64,000 nucleotides of DNA from Chitinophaga sp. XS-30 (GTDB lineage Bacteria; Bacteroidota; Bacteroidia; Chitinophagales; Chitinophagaceae). The stretch's first letter is position 1. Each line of letters starts with the position of its first letter. Made by a program: the position numbers and the translations under genes. Location of the stretch: contig NZ_CP043006.1 of NCBI RefSeq assembly GCF_008086345.1, positions 4,028,032 through 4,092,031 on the forward strand. Reading direction: 5' to 3'. Of this stretch, positions 7,633-16,784 are shown piece by piece. Below the pieces are notes generated by a model, which saw only the letters and a program-made list of their open reading frames with translations, was not told where the DNA came from and made no database searches.

Positions 7633-8292
7633 ATGCTTCCGCCTATTCAAGTCGCTATCGCTGACGACCATAAGATATTCCGCAGCGGTGTGATCAATAC
7701 GCTCACGCCCTACGCCAATATAAACGTCATGTTTGAAGCCGAAGACGGCGAGCACCTCCTCCAGATCATGGAAAATGACGTGCCCGACGTTATTCTGATG
7801 GACCTGAAAATGCCGAAGATGGATGGCATACAGGCTACTATCAAGGTAAAGGAGAGATTCCCCGATGTCAAGATCATCATTCTTACCATGTATGAGGATG
7901 ACAACTTTATCGTGCATCTTGTGGAGAACGGCGCCAATGCCTACCTGTTGAAGAACAGCGAGCCGGAGGAGATCTATGAGGCCATCTGCACCACTTTCGA
8001 AAAAGGATTTTACTTTAATGAGAACGTAAACCTCGCCCTGCTCAAGAAAGTGCTGCACAAGAACAAGCAGCAGTTCAAACCTGATTTCAAGCATAAGGTA
8101 CAGCTGACAGAGCGTGAAATGGAAGTGCTGCAGATGATCTGTGACGAGCTGACCACCCAGGAAATATCGGAAAGGATCTTCCTGAGCCCCCGTACTGTGG
8201 AAGGATTGCGGCAGAAGCTGCTGGAGAAGATGGAAGTGAAGAACACCGTGGGCCTCGTGGTATATGCATTCCGTAACGGGCTGATCGAATAA
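7633..8292 (+). CDS. NarL/FixJ-type response regulator
   Basis: The 219-residue protein has a receiver domain with acidic pocket ADDH at 10-13, phosphoacceptor Asp57 in DVILMDLKMPK, switch Thr in IILTMYE and Lys in YLLKN. A LuxR-type helix-turn-helix follows (LTEREMEVLQMICDELTTQE, then SERIFLSPRTVEGLRQKLLE). It is paired with the HisKA_3 kinase immediately upstream. Such regulators bind inverted repeats as dimers, so the paired palindromes at 5530-5566 upstream of the operon are candidate sites. The DUF2911 gene starts 34 bases downstream with no terminator between, so it may be part of the same transcript. Confidence 0.93.
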   Translation: MLPPIQVAIADDHKIFRSGVINTLTPYANINVMFEAEDGEHLLQIMENDVPDVILMDLKMPKMDGIQATIKVKERFPDVKIIILTMYEDDNFIVHLVENGANAYLLKNSEPEEIYEAICTTFEKGFYFNENVNLALLKKVLHKNKQQFKPDFKHKVQLTEREMEVLQMICDELTTQEISERIFLSPRTVEGLRQKLLEKMEVKNTVGLVVYAFRNGLIE

Positions 8293-8326
8293 GTATTCAA
8301 TTATTATTACCACCAAATAATCTGAC

Positions 8327-9169
8327 ATGAAACAGCTTTCCATGATCTTATCCGCAGTGGCCTTATGTATGGCAACAGGGCTCACTGCAACGGCACAGGG
8401 CATCAAAATGCCTGCGCCCAGTCCCACCCAGACGCTCAAGCAGCAATTTGCGCTTTCCGCTGTGGAGGTTACCTATTCCCGTCCGGCAAAGAAGGACCGT
8501 ACCATTATGGGCGACCTGGTGCCTTACGGCAAATTATGGCGTACCGGCGCCAATAGCGCTACCCGTATCAAATTCGGGGAAGATGTGAAACTGAACGGCC
8601 AGCCTGTTGCTGCCGGCGAGTATGCATTGTACACCGTACCGTCTCAGAACGGCTGGGAGATCGTGCTCAACAAAGGCCTGAAGAACTGGGGCGTTGACGG
8701 GTACAAAAAGGAAGACGATGTACTGCGTTTTGAAACAGAGATACAGGAGCTGCCTTTTGCCATTGAATCCTTCATCATCCTGTTCGAAAATGTGATGCCC
8801 ACTTCCATGACCATGATGATGGCCTGGGATAAAACCCTGGTGCCCATCCAGATCACGGCGGACATTGACGGCAAGGTAATGGCGCAGCTGGATTCCGCCA
8901 TGCAAACCGCAAAGAAACCTTACTTCCAGGCCGCCAACTATTATTATGAGACCGGCCGCGATCTGAAAAAGGCGCTGGAGTATGCGGATGCCGCTACCAA
9001 AGAAAGCCCCGAAGCTTTCTGGGTAATGCACCTCAAAGCCAAGATCCAGGCAAGGATCGGTGACAAACCGGGCGCGAAAGCAACCGCGGAGCAATCCATC
9101 GCTTTGGCGAAAAAGGCCAATAACGCGGATTATGTGGCGCTGAATGAGAAACTGATCGCTAACCTGTAA
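8327..9169 (+). CDS. Exported DUF2911 protein with TPR-like tail
   Basis: The first 24 residues form a signal peptide ending ATAQG. Residues about 35-175 match DUF2911, with the family's YSRPAKKDRTIMG, VPYGKLWRTGAN, IKFGEDVKLNG and AAGEYALYTVP blocks. The rest (about 185-280) is helical and reads like one to two TPR-type units (YYYETGRDLKKALEYADAAT, then FWVMHLKAKIQARIGDKPGA). DUF2911 has no known activity; it is common in Bacteroidota and probably periplasmic. The gene lies just behind the two-component regulator and ends at a clear terminator. Confidence 0.87.
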   Translation: MKQLSMILSAVALCMATGLTATAQGIKMPAPSPTQTLKQQFALSAVEVTYSRPAKKDRTIMGDLVPYGKLWRTGANSATRIKFGEDVKLNGQPVAAGEYALYTVPSQNGWEIVLNKGLKNWGVDGYKKEDDVLRFETEIQELPFAIESFIILFENVMPTSMTMMMAWDKTLVPIQITADIDGKVMAQLDSAMQTAKKPYFQAANYYYETGRDLKKALEYADAATKESPEAFWVMHLKAKIQARIGDKPGAKATAEQSIALAKKANNADYVALNEKLIANL

Positions 9170-9186
9170 AGGAGATCAAATAGCTG

Positions 9187-9220
9187 AACGGGCTGTTCCA
9201 ACCGGGGCAGCCCGTTTTTT
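9187..9220 (+). terminator. Intrinsic terminator after the DUF2911 gene
   Basis: AACGGGCTG (9187-9195) pairs with CAGCCCGTT (9208-9216), a 9-bp GC-rich stem with a 12-nt loop, followed by a T run to 9220. Confidence 0.85.
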
Positions 9221-9275
9221 ATGCGGGTCTGTTCCAGGTTGATGTAAATCAGCGGATAAAAAGCGATGGCAGTCC

Positions 9276-10992
9276 TTAAGCCTGTTCCGGCAGATCCCCG
9301 CTGCCGCGTTTCGCGTTATCGAACAGTTGCCAGATGGCCGCCACCAGCATCACCAGCAGGCAGCCGATCACGTTCAGCCAGAGAAAAGACACGATATCCG
9401 ACATGTACACCGTGATCACCAGCAGCTCCGCTACCAGCGCACCCCAGAAGGCCGCATTCCCCTTCACCCACTTCATCATGAATGCCACCACAAAAATGCC
9501 GAGAATGGTGCCATAGAAAAGGGAGCCGAGGATGTTCACCGCTTCAATGAGACTGCCTAGCCCGGTTGCGAATTGCGCTACCGCAATGCTGAATACGCCC
9601 CATATGAGCGTCCATATTTTGGACATGCGCAGGTACTCCCCGTCCGTGGCGGTCTGGTTGATCATCCGCTGGTACACGTCCACCATTGTTGTGGAGGCCA
9701 GGGAGTTGAGGGCTGCGGCGATACTGCCCCAGGAGGCCAGGAAGATGATGGCGATCAGCAGCCCCACCAGTCCTTTCGGCAGGTTATGCACTACAAAATG
9801 CAGGAATATATAGTTGGTATCGTTCGCTTCCGCGGTGGGATCGGCCTTTTTGATCAGCACCCTGGCGGAATCGCGCACGAGCATGGAGGCGTCTTCCACG
9901 GCTTTCAGTTCGGCCTGCGCAACACGGATATCCTTTTCATCCTCTGTTTTCAATGCATCCGCCAGCTTGTGCACATGCGCCTGCTTGCGGTCGGACAGCT
10001 CGTTGTATTCCTGTTCCAGCAGTTGCATCTGCGGGGCATAAGCGGAATTGTACACTTTCCTCACCTGTCCTTCATTAAAGCTGATGGGGGCGCGGAAATA
10101 GAGATAGAACACAAATACCAGCGCACCGATCAGCATGATCAGGAACTGCATCGGTACTTTCACGAGGCCATTCATCAACAGCCCCATCCGGCTCTCCGTG
10201 AGCGTGCGCGCGGTGAGGTACCGCCCCACCTGGCTTTGATCGGTACCGAAATACGAGAGGGCCAGGAAGAAACCGCCGATCACCCCGCTCCAGATATTAT
10301 AACGGTCTTTTACATCAAAATCCGTAACGATCACATTCAGCTTGCCCATTTTGCCGGAAACATGCAACGCTTCCCGGAAACCGATCTCCTGCGGTAAAAG
10401 ATGCATGACCATATATCCCGCCATGAACATCCCCGCAAAGATGATCCCCAGTTGCAGGGACTGGGTGTAGGAAACGGCTTTTGTGCCGCCGTACATGGTA
10501 TAGATAATGAGCAGGCCGCCCATGAAAATGTTGGTATAGTAGATGTTCCAGCCCATCAATGACGACAGGATAATGGAAGGGGCATAGATGCTGATGCCGG
10601 TAGACAGGCCGCGCTGGATCAGGAACAGGAAGGAGGTCAGCGTCCGGGTTTTGAGATCGAAGCGCTGTTCCAGGTATTCATAGGCGGTGTAGACCTTCAG
10701 CCGGTGGAAGATCGGCACAAAGAACATGCAGATCACGATCATCGCCAGCGGCAGCCCGAAATAATACTGCACGAAGCGCATCCCGTCCGTATAAGCCTGA
10801 CCGGGGGCGGACAGGAATGTTATGGCACTGGCCTGGGTGCCCATGATAGACAGCAGCACGATGTACCAGGGCATGGTGCGGTTGCCGAGAAAAATAGCTG
10901 TCCATATCCTTCTGGCCGCGGCTTTTCCAGACACCATACAGTATGATAGCCACCAGCGTGAGGGATAGCACGATCCAATCAGGATAACTCAT
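9276..10992 (-). CDS. Sodium/solute symporter (SSS family), frameshifted near its start
   Basis: The protein is a sodium:solute symporter with about 13 membrane helices; IMGTQASAITFLSAPGQAY is the family signature. A long charged insert (about QLLEQEYNELSDRKQAHVHK) is usual in Bacteroidota members. The gene should begin at ATG 10992 (MSYPDWIVLSLTLVAIILYG, then VWKSRGQKDMDSYF), but this frame fails after a run of five A at 10890-10894 (five T in the mRNA sense). Removing one base restores MDSYF-LGNRTMPWYIVLL, the expected family sequence. The distal frame alone (from 10937) lacks helix 1. Either this is a true inactivating insertion, an assembly error, or slippage corrects it. It is the last gene of the PIG-L unit, so the substrate may be a product of that deacetylase. 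Confidence 0.8.
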
Positions 10993-11111
10993 GCGAACGT
11001 TTTGGTGAAGAAGTAAAAAAAGATGACCAGCGCAATCAGCCAGGCCGCTACGACAATGTACCAGATGGACCAGCGCGGGAACAGCGGTGGTTTTTCTTCC
11101 TGTTTATTCAT
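10989..11111 (-). CDS. 40-residue single-helix membrane protein
   Basis: This ORF is shorter than usual cut-offs. It reads MNKQEEKPPLFPRWSIWYIV followed by VAAWLIALVIFFYFFTKTFA: a short charged cytoplasmic head, a PRWSIWY interface and one long hydrophobic helix. Its stop overlaps the symporter ATG by four bases (ATGA), strong evidence that it is translated and coupled. It may be a small accessory subunit of the symporter, as known for other SSS transporters, but no such family match is established here. Confidence 0.72.
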   Translation of the reverse strand: MNKQEEKPPLFPRWSIWYIVVAAWLIALVIFFYFFTKTFA

Positions 11112-11145
11112 CAGCGTGGTTTTATTTTTTCAGCCGCAACCTGCT

Positions 11146-11307
11146 TCAGTTTCTTCTTGATAAAAAAGCACCGCTCAGCAGGCCAAGTACAAGACCTATC
11201 AGCAGGCCGATATGCACCCTTTTGATCAGGAAACCGATGACCAGTCCGATCACGATGCATAGGCCGGCGGACATCCGCATGCGGGTATTTGCTTGTCGAT
11301 TGCTCAT
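11146..11307 (-). CDS. 53-residue two-helix glycine-rich membrane protein
   Basis: The ORF begins one base after the PIG-L stop (TAAGATG). It encodes MSNRQANTRMRMSAGLCIVI, continuing GLVIGFLIKRVHIGLLIGLV and LGLLSGAFLSRRN: a basic N-terminus, two short glycine-rich membrane helices joined by KRVH, and a basic end. Tight spacing on both sides and the sensible topology support a real gene. I know no family for it. Confidence 0.68.
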   Translation of the reverse strand: MSNRQANTRMRMSAGLCIVIGLVIGFLIKRVHIGLLIGLVLGLLSGAFLSRRN

Positions 11308-11308
11308 C

Positions 11309-13783
11309 TTATTTCGATATCATGTTCACAAACAGCCGGTATGCTCCCGGAACGCCGGCGGGTAGCTGGCGGAAGAAAGCAAGGCCGGTGTAAATATATT
11401 TTCCCTTACCGTAATTCGCGATGATGGTGGAGCCGTCCAGCGGGCGTTCTCCGGGATCGTTCATTTCAAACGGTTTGCGGTAGCTTTTATCTGCCTGGGA
11501 AGGGAAATACAATCCCCGTTCCTGAATCCATCCCGCGAAATCCTTTTGCGTGATGGTATTAGGATAGCTGAACAGGGAATCCTTTGGCAGCAGGAATTTC
11601 ACGGGTGCAAACTCGTTCGTTACCCGGTCCCGGGAGAGGCTGAAGGGGAAAGGGCCCATCTGGTCAGTGACCAGCCCGCCGCTGGTGTTGTACTGTATCA
11701 GCAGCACTCCGCCGTTCTTCACATACTCCAGCAACCGCGGCTGCCAGTAACGCAGCCGTGGCTGGGTATTGTAGGCGCGGACGCCGGTAATGATCGCATC
11801 ATATTGGGAAAGGTCGCCGCTCATGATCTCTTTCTCTCCCAGCCAGGTGACCATGTAGCCCACCTGCCGCAGCGATTCCGCCACCTTGTCCCCTGCCCCG
11901 GAAATATAGCCGATGCGGCGGCCGTTGTGTTTCAGGTCCACCGTTACCAGCCTTGCGCTGGCGGAGGGGAAAATGGTAATGGACGGAATATGGTCGTATT
12001 GAATGGTGGTGATGCTGTTCGTATATTCTCTGCCGTTAGCTGTGGTCACAACGGTTAACGTATCCACGATGTTCTGCCCGTTTATCTTCACCGGCGACAC
12101 CTGGAATACAACTTCCGTTTCATCTCCCTTGCCTTCCAGGGCATAGGGGATCGATGCTTTGTCCGCCCGGAACCCTGCGGGCAACTGCAGGCGCACGGCG
12201 CCGCTGACATTGCCTTTCATGGAACGTATTTTTACCGGCACGGCCTGCGGTGCGGCCTGTGTGAAGATGAACACCTGGTTATCCAGCGAGGCCACAACAG
12301 GCGGCGCTATCACCAGGGAACGATATACCTCGCCCTTGACGGGATCGGTGAATTTGTAAATGAGCGGTCTTGTCACGGAAATGGTTTCTCCACCTGTTTC
12401 CAGGAAGAAAGTAGCCCTGAGCGAAGGAATATTCTCCGGGTTGCCGGTCAGCTGCGGATCATTGATGATGTAAGTGCCGGGCGGATGCGGATGCTGCAGC
12501 CAGTAAGGCTGTGAAATAGCGGTGCGCTGCGGCACGGTCACCGTTTTCCGGATGGATTCAAAACGGTTGAACGGCAGCAGGTGTTCCTCCCCCACATCTT
12601 CGCCATTGATGCTGATCTTTTTCAGGGTAACGGGCACCCTGCTGCGGTTGATGAACTGAAGGTCCGTTTCCACAGATTCGCCCGGAACGATCTCGCCCTG
12701 GCGGGTAAATGCTTCCATCCAGATGCCGGCGCAGGCCAGGATCAGTTTATCGGTTTCCTGCAGTTTGACCGTTTTCCAGTAGCCGTCCGGCAATGCGCGG
12801 ATCTTTTTGCGGATATCGACAAGGGCTGGCACACTGGCCGCCGGATCATCCATATTGTATGCGATCAGGGCGTTCTGTATCAACCGGCCGATCTCATCAC
12901 CGCCGTCAACGCGTGCCCAGCTGGTATTCACGCCGTCCAGCAGGCTGTGGACCGGGGCATCGCCTTTGATGGTGGAGAAATATTCGAGGGAAGAGCCACG
13001 GGAGGATGCCACGCCGAAGCCCTGGCTTTTATGCTGGGAACGGCTTTCTGCGGCTATTTCACCAAAACCTTTACCCAGCAAAGCGTTATAGGCGCCTACA
13101 TCCAGCTTGAACTGGTCGTTGGAAGTGGTGTTATTGCCGCCGAAATTATAGGTATTCCATAAGAGGCGCTTTACCTGCCAGGGTTCTACTTTATCCAGCT
13201 GTTCGGGAAACTGGGCAGGGTCTGCCGCTGCCGCAAAGGCTTCCGCCGCCAGCATGGCGGATGCGGTATGGTGACCATGCCCCGCGCGGCTATCCGCCGG
13301 GAAACGGCAAATGATCACATCCGGCCGGAACTTGCGGATCACCCATACGGCATCACCCAGTACTTTTTTACGGTCCCAGATGGTAAAGGTCTCCTCCGGG
13401 TTCTTGGAGAAACCGAAGTCATTGGCGCGGGTAAAGAACTGTTCCGCGCCATCAATGCGGCGGGCGGCCAGCAGTTCCTGCGTGCGGATCAGTCCCAATA
13501 ACTCCGCCTGCTCGTTGCCGATCAGGTTTTGCCCGCCATCGCCGCGGGTAAGGGAAAGATAGCCGGTGCGGTACAGGCTTTCCTGCGCGAGATAACCCAG
13601 CAGCCGGGTATTTTCATCATCCGGATGTGCGGCCATATATAATACACTTCCAAGCGTATTCAGTTTTTTCATCTGCAGCCGGATCTCGGCGGCATTCAAG
13701 GGAGGAGCTGTCTGTGCCTGCAGGGCGGTAAAGCCACATAACAGCATGGCGGCCAGGCAGCAAAGGGTGCGGTATCTTAACAT
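11309..13783 (-). CDS. Exported PIG-L/LmbE-family deacetylase, multidomain
   Basis: A signal peptide (about 1-24, ending LQAQ) precedes a PIG-L domain with the zinc-binding AHPDDE motif at residues 52-57 and a distal GHGHH motif, which together hold the catalytic metal. PIG-L enzymes remove acetyl groups from N-acetylated sugars or related amides. The middle (about 330-600) is beta-rich and resembles NEW3-type domains; the C-terminal 200 residues look like a glutamine-amidotransferase-like fold (YDAIITGVRAYNTQ, then LLEYVKNGGVLLIQY) of the ThuA sort without an obvious catalytic Cys. At 824 residues it matches the large Bacteroidota form. It is followed within one base by two small membrane proteins and then by an SSS symporter, suggesting periplasmic deacetylation coupled to uptake. 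The substrate is unknown. Confidence 0.88.
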   Translation of the reverse strand: MLRYRTLCCLAAMLLCGFTALQAQTAPPLNAAEIRLQMKKLNTLGSVLYMAAHPDDENTRLLGYLAQESLYRTGYLSLTRGDGGQNLIGNEQAELLGLIRTQELLAARRIDGAEQFFTRANDFGFSKNPEETFTIWDRKKVLGDAVWVIRKFRPDVIICRFPADSRAGHGHHTASAMLAAEAFAAAADPAQFPEQLDKVEPWQVKRLLWNTYNFGGNNTTSNDQFKLDVGAYNALLGKGFGEIAAESRSQHKSQGFGVASSRGSSLEYFSTIKGDAPVHSLLDGVNTSWARVDGGDEIGRLIQNALIAYNMDDPAASVPALVDIRKKIRALPDGYWKTVKLQETDKLILACAGIWMEAFTRQGEIVPGESVETDLQFINRSRVPVTLKKISINGEDVGEEHLLPFNRFESIRKTVTVPQRTAISQPYWLQHPHPPGTYIINDPQLTGNPENIPSLRATFFLETGGETISVTRPLIYKFTDPVKGEVYRSLVIAPPVVASLDNQVFIFTQAAPQAVPVKIRSMKGNVSGAVRLQLPAGFRADKASIPYALEGKGDETEVVFQVSPVKINGQNIVDTLTVVTTANGREYTNSITTIQYDHIPSITIFPSASARLVTVDLKHNGRRIGYISGAGDKVAESLRQVGYMVTWLGEKEIMSGDLSQYDAIITGVRAYNTQPRLRYWQPRLLEYVKNGGVLLIQYNTSGGLVTDQMGPFPFSLSRDRVTNEFAPVKFLLPKDSLFSYPNTITQKDFAGWIQERGLYFPSQADKSYRKPFEMNDPGERPLDGSTIIANYGKGKYIYTGLAFFRQLPAGVPGAYRLFVNMISK

Positions 13784-13811
13784 GAAATAGTAACCGGTTT
13801 AGTCAAGTTGT

Positions 13812-13819
13812 CAAAAATA
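13812..13819 (-). promoter_or_regulatory. -7 element of the PIG-L/symporter unit
   Basis: The minus strand reads TATTTTTG, an exact TAnnTTTG, 28 bases before the PIG-L ATG. No clear TTTG lies at the -33 distance. Confidence 0.45.
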
Positions 13820-13877
13820 GGAATTAATCAGCGGATAAGGTTACCGCTGGTGGAATAGCAACGAAAAGTTAAAGGGA

Positions 13878-14207
13878 TTACTTTTTGAACATGAAATATA
13901 CGGCTCCCAACAGCAGGGCAAAAGATATGAGGTAGTTCCAGCGCAACGGCTCCTTCAGGAACAGCACGGCAAAAACGCAGAAAACGGTCAATGTGATCAC
14001 TTCCTGCACCATTTTTAGCTGGAAGCCGTTGAACCCGTCCGTATATCCGTAACGGTTAGCCGGCACCATAAAGCAGTATTCGAAGAAGGCGATCCCCCAG
14101 CTGATCAGTACCACTTTCCATAGCGGAACATTGGTATGTTTGAGATGCCCATACCAGGCAAACGTCATAAAAACGTTGGAGACCAGTAACAACAGAATGG
14201 TGCGCAT
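13878..14207 (-). CDS. DUF486 small membrane protein
   Basis: This 109-residue protein has four membrane helices. It matches DUF486, with VFMTFAWYGHLK near the N-terminus, FFEYCFMVPANRYGY in the middle and LQVI-like QLKMVQEVITLTVF before the last two helices. The family resembles the small drug/metabolite transporter (EamA/SMR-like) fold, and no substrate is established. An exact -7 element (TATATTTG) lies on the minus strand at 14272-14279. The gene is single, between the PIG-L unit and a divergent permease. Confidence 0.87.
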   Translation of the reverse strand: MRTILLLLVSNVFMTFAWYGHLKHTNVPLWKVVLISWGIAFFEYCFMVPANRYGYTDGFNGFQLKMVQEVITLTVFCVFAVLFLKEPLRWNYLISFALLLGAVYFMFKK

Positions 14208-14365
14208 GAAGGTTAAGCTATTGAATTTCAGGAATTGTTACTATAATGAACGGTATGCGACCGTTAATGAACAAATATACTATGTTTACCCTTTGTAATT
14301 AATTATTTTTCAGTACATAGCTCTATGGCACAGGCTTTGAAAAATGGAATGCCTAAATTTCAGGC

Positions 14366-16726
14366 ATGTTTCGTAATTATCTGCTGATTGCGTACCGCAA
14401 TATCGTCCGGCACAAGCTTTTTACCGTTATCAATATTTTTGGCCTGTCATTAAGCATGAGCCTCTGCCTGCTGGTCATTATGCAGATCAGTAAGGACATC
14501 GGTTACGATCATTTCCATCCGCAACCGGAACGCACTTATCGTGTAATTACGGAACTGAGCGATCCGCAGGGTAATGCCTGGAAGCTGGCCAGTTCTCCTC
14601 TGCCGTTGCGTGATGCGCTGACCAGGGATAAAGTGGAGGTGGTTCAGTTGTATCCCGTACTGAAAGGCAGGGCAACGGAAGGCAAAAAAACACTGCCGGT
14701 GAACGGGTGTTATACTGACCCCGCATTTTTCCGTGTATTCGGGTTCAGGCTCGCAAAAGGGAATCCGGCCATGGCGCTGCAGTTGCCAAACAGTATTGTG
14801 CTCAGTCACGAAACGGCCCGAAGGTTCTTTGGGAATGCGGATGCTATGGGCAGGATCATTTCAATGGGAAGCCTCGGTGACTACCTGGTTACCGGGGTGT
14901 TTGAGCCACAGACGGCCGACACGCACATCCGGTTTGATGCCTATGCGTCTGCCAGCACAATACCGCGACTGGAAAAAGAGGGTGCCCTGCCGGAAAAACT
15001 GCAGAACTGGAATGCTTACAGTGATGCCTATACTTATCTGATACTGCCGGACGGTGTTCAGAAAAAGCAGATGAGCGGCAATCTGGAACGCCTGGCGGCT
15101 TCACTGGTTGATGATCCCTCCCGGGGAAGCATTCAGTTCCACTTGCAGCCGCTTGACGGGATCACGCCTTCCTGGGATGATATTTATAACGACTTTCACA
15201 GTGGCGCCACCTGGGGCAAGATAATGGCCGCGGCAGGAATCGCTTTTATCATACTGCTGTCTGCCTGCTTCAATTACACGAATCTCTCCATCGCCAGATC
15301 GCTTACACGCGCAAAGGAAGTTGGTATCCGAAAGGTTTCCGGAGCCACCCGGTTGCAAATATTCGGACAATATATCATGGAGGCGGTGCTGATATCACTT
15401 TTTTCTCTTATGCTGGCCTGGTTGCTGCTGATGCTTAATATCCGGCACCGGGTATTTGACATCATACCCGAGACGATAGTCACCTGGCAGATATTCCTGG
15501 CATTCCTTGGATTCAGTCTTTTCACCGGTCTGCTTGCGGGATCGCTGCCAGCCTGGATATTATCAGCTTTCAATCCGGCCCAGGTATTGAAAAGCATGCC
15601 TTCTTTCCATCTTCTGGGCAGGATGAATTTGCGTAAAGGGCTGCTGATCTTCCAGTTGTCAGTTTCCCTGGTGATCACTGTTTTCCTGTTTGCATTCTAC
15701 CGGCAGTTTACTTATATGGCGGATGCGGATCCCGGTTTTGACGCAACGCAGATTCTGAGCCTGCAGCTGCAGGGAAATCCCCCGGATTTGCTGATGCATG
15801 AAATTTCGGCGCTAAGCGGTGTGGAGAACGTAGCAGCTACCTCCGGGAACTTTGGGCGCTTCCATGGTGAACGCGTTCCGCTTAAAGCCGGCAAAGAGGA
15901 TGATCCGGTGAAAACGAGCCTCTTTTATGTAGACAGGCAGTTTATCCCCATGATGGGGCTCCAGTTTCTGGCTGGCAATAATTTCCTTCCGCAGCGCGAC
16001 CGCTCACTACTGATCATCAACGAAAAGGCTGCCGCAACGTTCGGTTTTAAAACGCCTTTCGATGCTGTTGGACAAAGGGTGTGGCTGAACGATTCTTCCG
16101 TGATGCAAATAAGCGGGGTCCTGAAGAATTTCCATTTCGAGAACATGGGAGTGGCGATAGCCCCCCTGGCATTCAGGATAGACAGCGCGAATTTCCAGTT
16201 GCTGAACATTAAAGTGAATACGGGCGATAAGGCACATACAATGAATATGGTAGCTGCGGCCTGGCAGCACGTATATCCTGGTCAACCTCTCCAGGCCTAT
16301 TGGCTTTCAGAGAAAATTCATGAAGATAATGCCCAGAAACGCAGTATTACTACATTGGGGGTCCTGGCGCTGATGGCCATTGTAATTGCCCTGATGGGAT
16401 TGCTCGCGATGGTGATCTATACTACCGAGCTACGCCGAAAGGAAATTGGCATACGGAAGGTAATGGGAGCCGGTAGCGGCAGCCTTATGATGCTGCTATC
16501 CCGGGGTTTTATCAAGCTACTGTTGATTGCCGGGGGGATTGCGCTGCCTGCGGGATATTTGTTGAGCCATCTTTTTCTGCAAAATTTTGCGCTGCGTACT
16601 CCCTATGGCTTGGGAAGTGTGATGCTCTGCTTTTTTATAATGCTGTTCATTACCCTGCTTACAATTATCTCCCAGACCTGGAAAGCTGCCAGGGTAAATC
16701 CTGCCGACAGCCTCAGGAGCGAATGA
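14366..16726 (+). CDS. Orphan FtsX/MacB-type ABC permease
   Basis: The 786-residue protein carries two FtsX-type permease units, each with a periplasmic MacB-like domain: MFRNYLLIAYRNIVRHKLFT opens the first membrane helix, IARSLTRAKEVGIRKVSGAT the first FtsX loop and TELRRKEIGIRKVMGAGSGS the second. The two repeated EIGIRKV..GA motifs are the conserved coupling loops of these permeases. This two-unit form is widespread in Chitinophagaceae, often without an adjacent ATPase, as here. It may work with a distant LolD/MacB-like ATPase in export or in moving lipoproteins. The substrate is not predictable. The gene ends 58 bases before the converging pyrB. Confidence 0.88.
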   Translation: MFRNYLLIAYRNIVRHKLFTVINIFGLSLSMSLCLLVIMQISKDIGYDHFHPQPERTYRVITELSDPQGNAWKLASSPLPLRDALTRDKVEVVQLYPVLKGRATEGKKTLPVNGCYTDPAFFRVFGFRLAKGNPAMALQLPNSIVLSHETARRFFGNADAMGRIISMGSLGDYLVTGVFEPQTADTHIRFDAYASASTIPRLEKEGALPEKLQNWNAYSDAYTYLILPDGVQKKQMSGNLERLAASLVDDPSRGSIQFHLQPLDGITPSWDDIYNDFHSGATWGKIMAAAGIAFIILLSACFNYTNLSIARSLTRAKEVGIRKVSGATRLQIFGQYIMEAVLISLFSLMLAWLLLMLNIRHRVFDIIPETIVTWQIFLAFLGFSLFTGLLAGSLPAWILSAFNPAQVLKSMPSFHLLGRMNLRKGLLIFQLSVSLVITVFLFAFYRQFTYMADADPGFDATQILSLQLQGNPPDLLMHEISALSGVENVAATSGNFGRFHGERVPLKAGKEDDPVKTSLFYVDRQFIPMMGLQFLAGNNFLPQRDRSLLIINEKAAATFGFKTPFDAVGQRVWLNDSSVMQISGVLKNFHFENMGVAIAPLAFRIDSANFQLLNIKVNTGDKAHTMNMVAAAWQHVYPGQPLQAYWLSEKIHEDNAQKRSITTLGVLALMAIVIALMGLLAMVIYTTELRRKEIGIRKVMGAGSGSLMMLLSRGFIKLLLIAGGIALPAGYLLSHLFLQNFALRTPYGLGSVMLCFFIMLFITLLTIISQTWKAARVNPADSLRSE

Positions 16727-16784
16727 TAACCGGTAATAAGCTGATCGTTGAAGAAGATCAGCCATCAAAAGAAGAAGAAAAATA

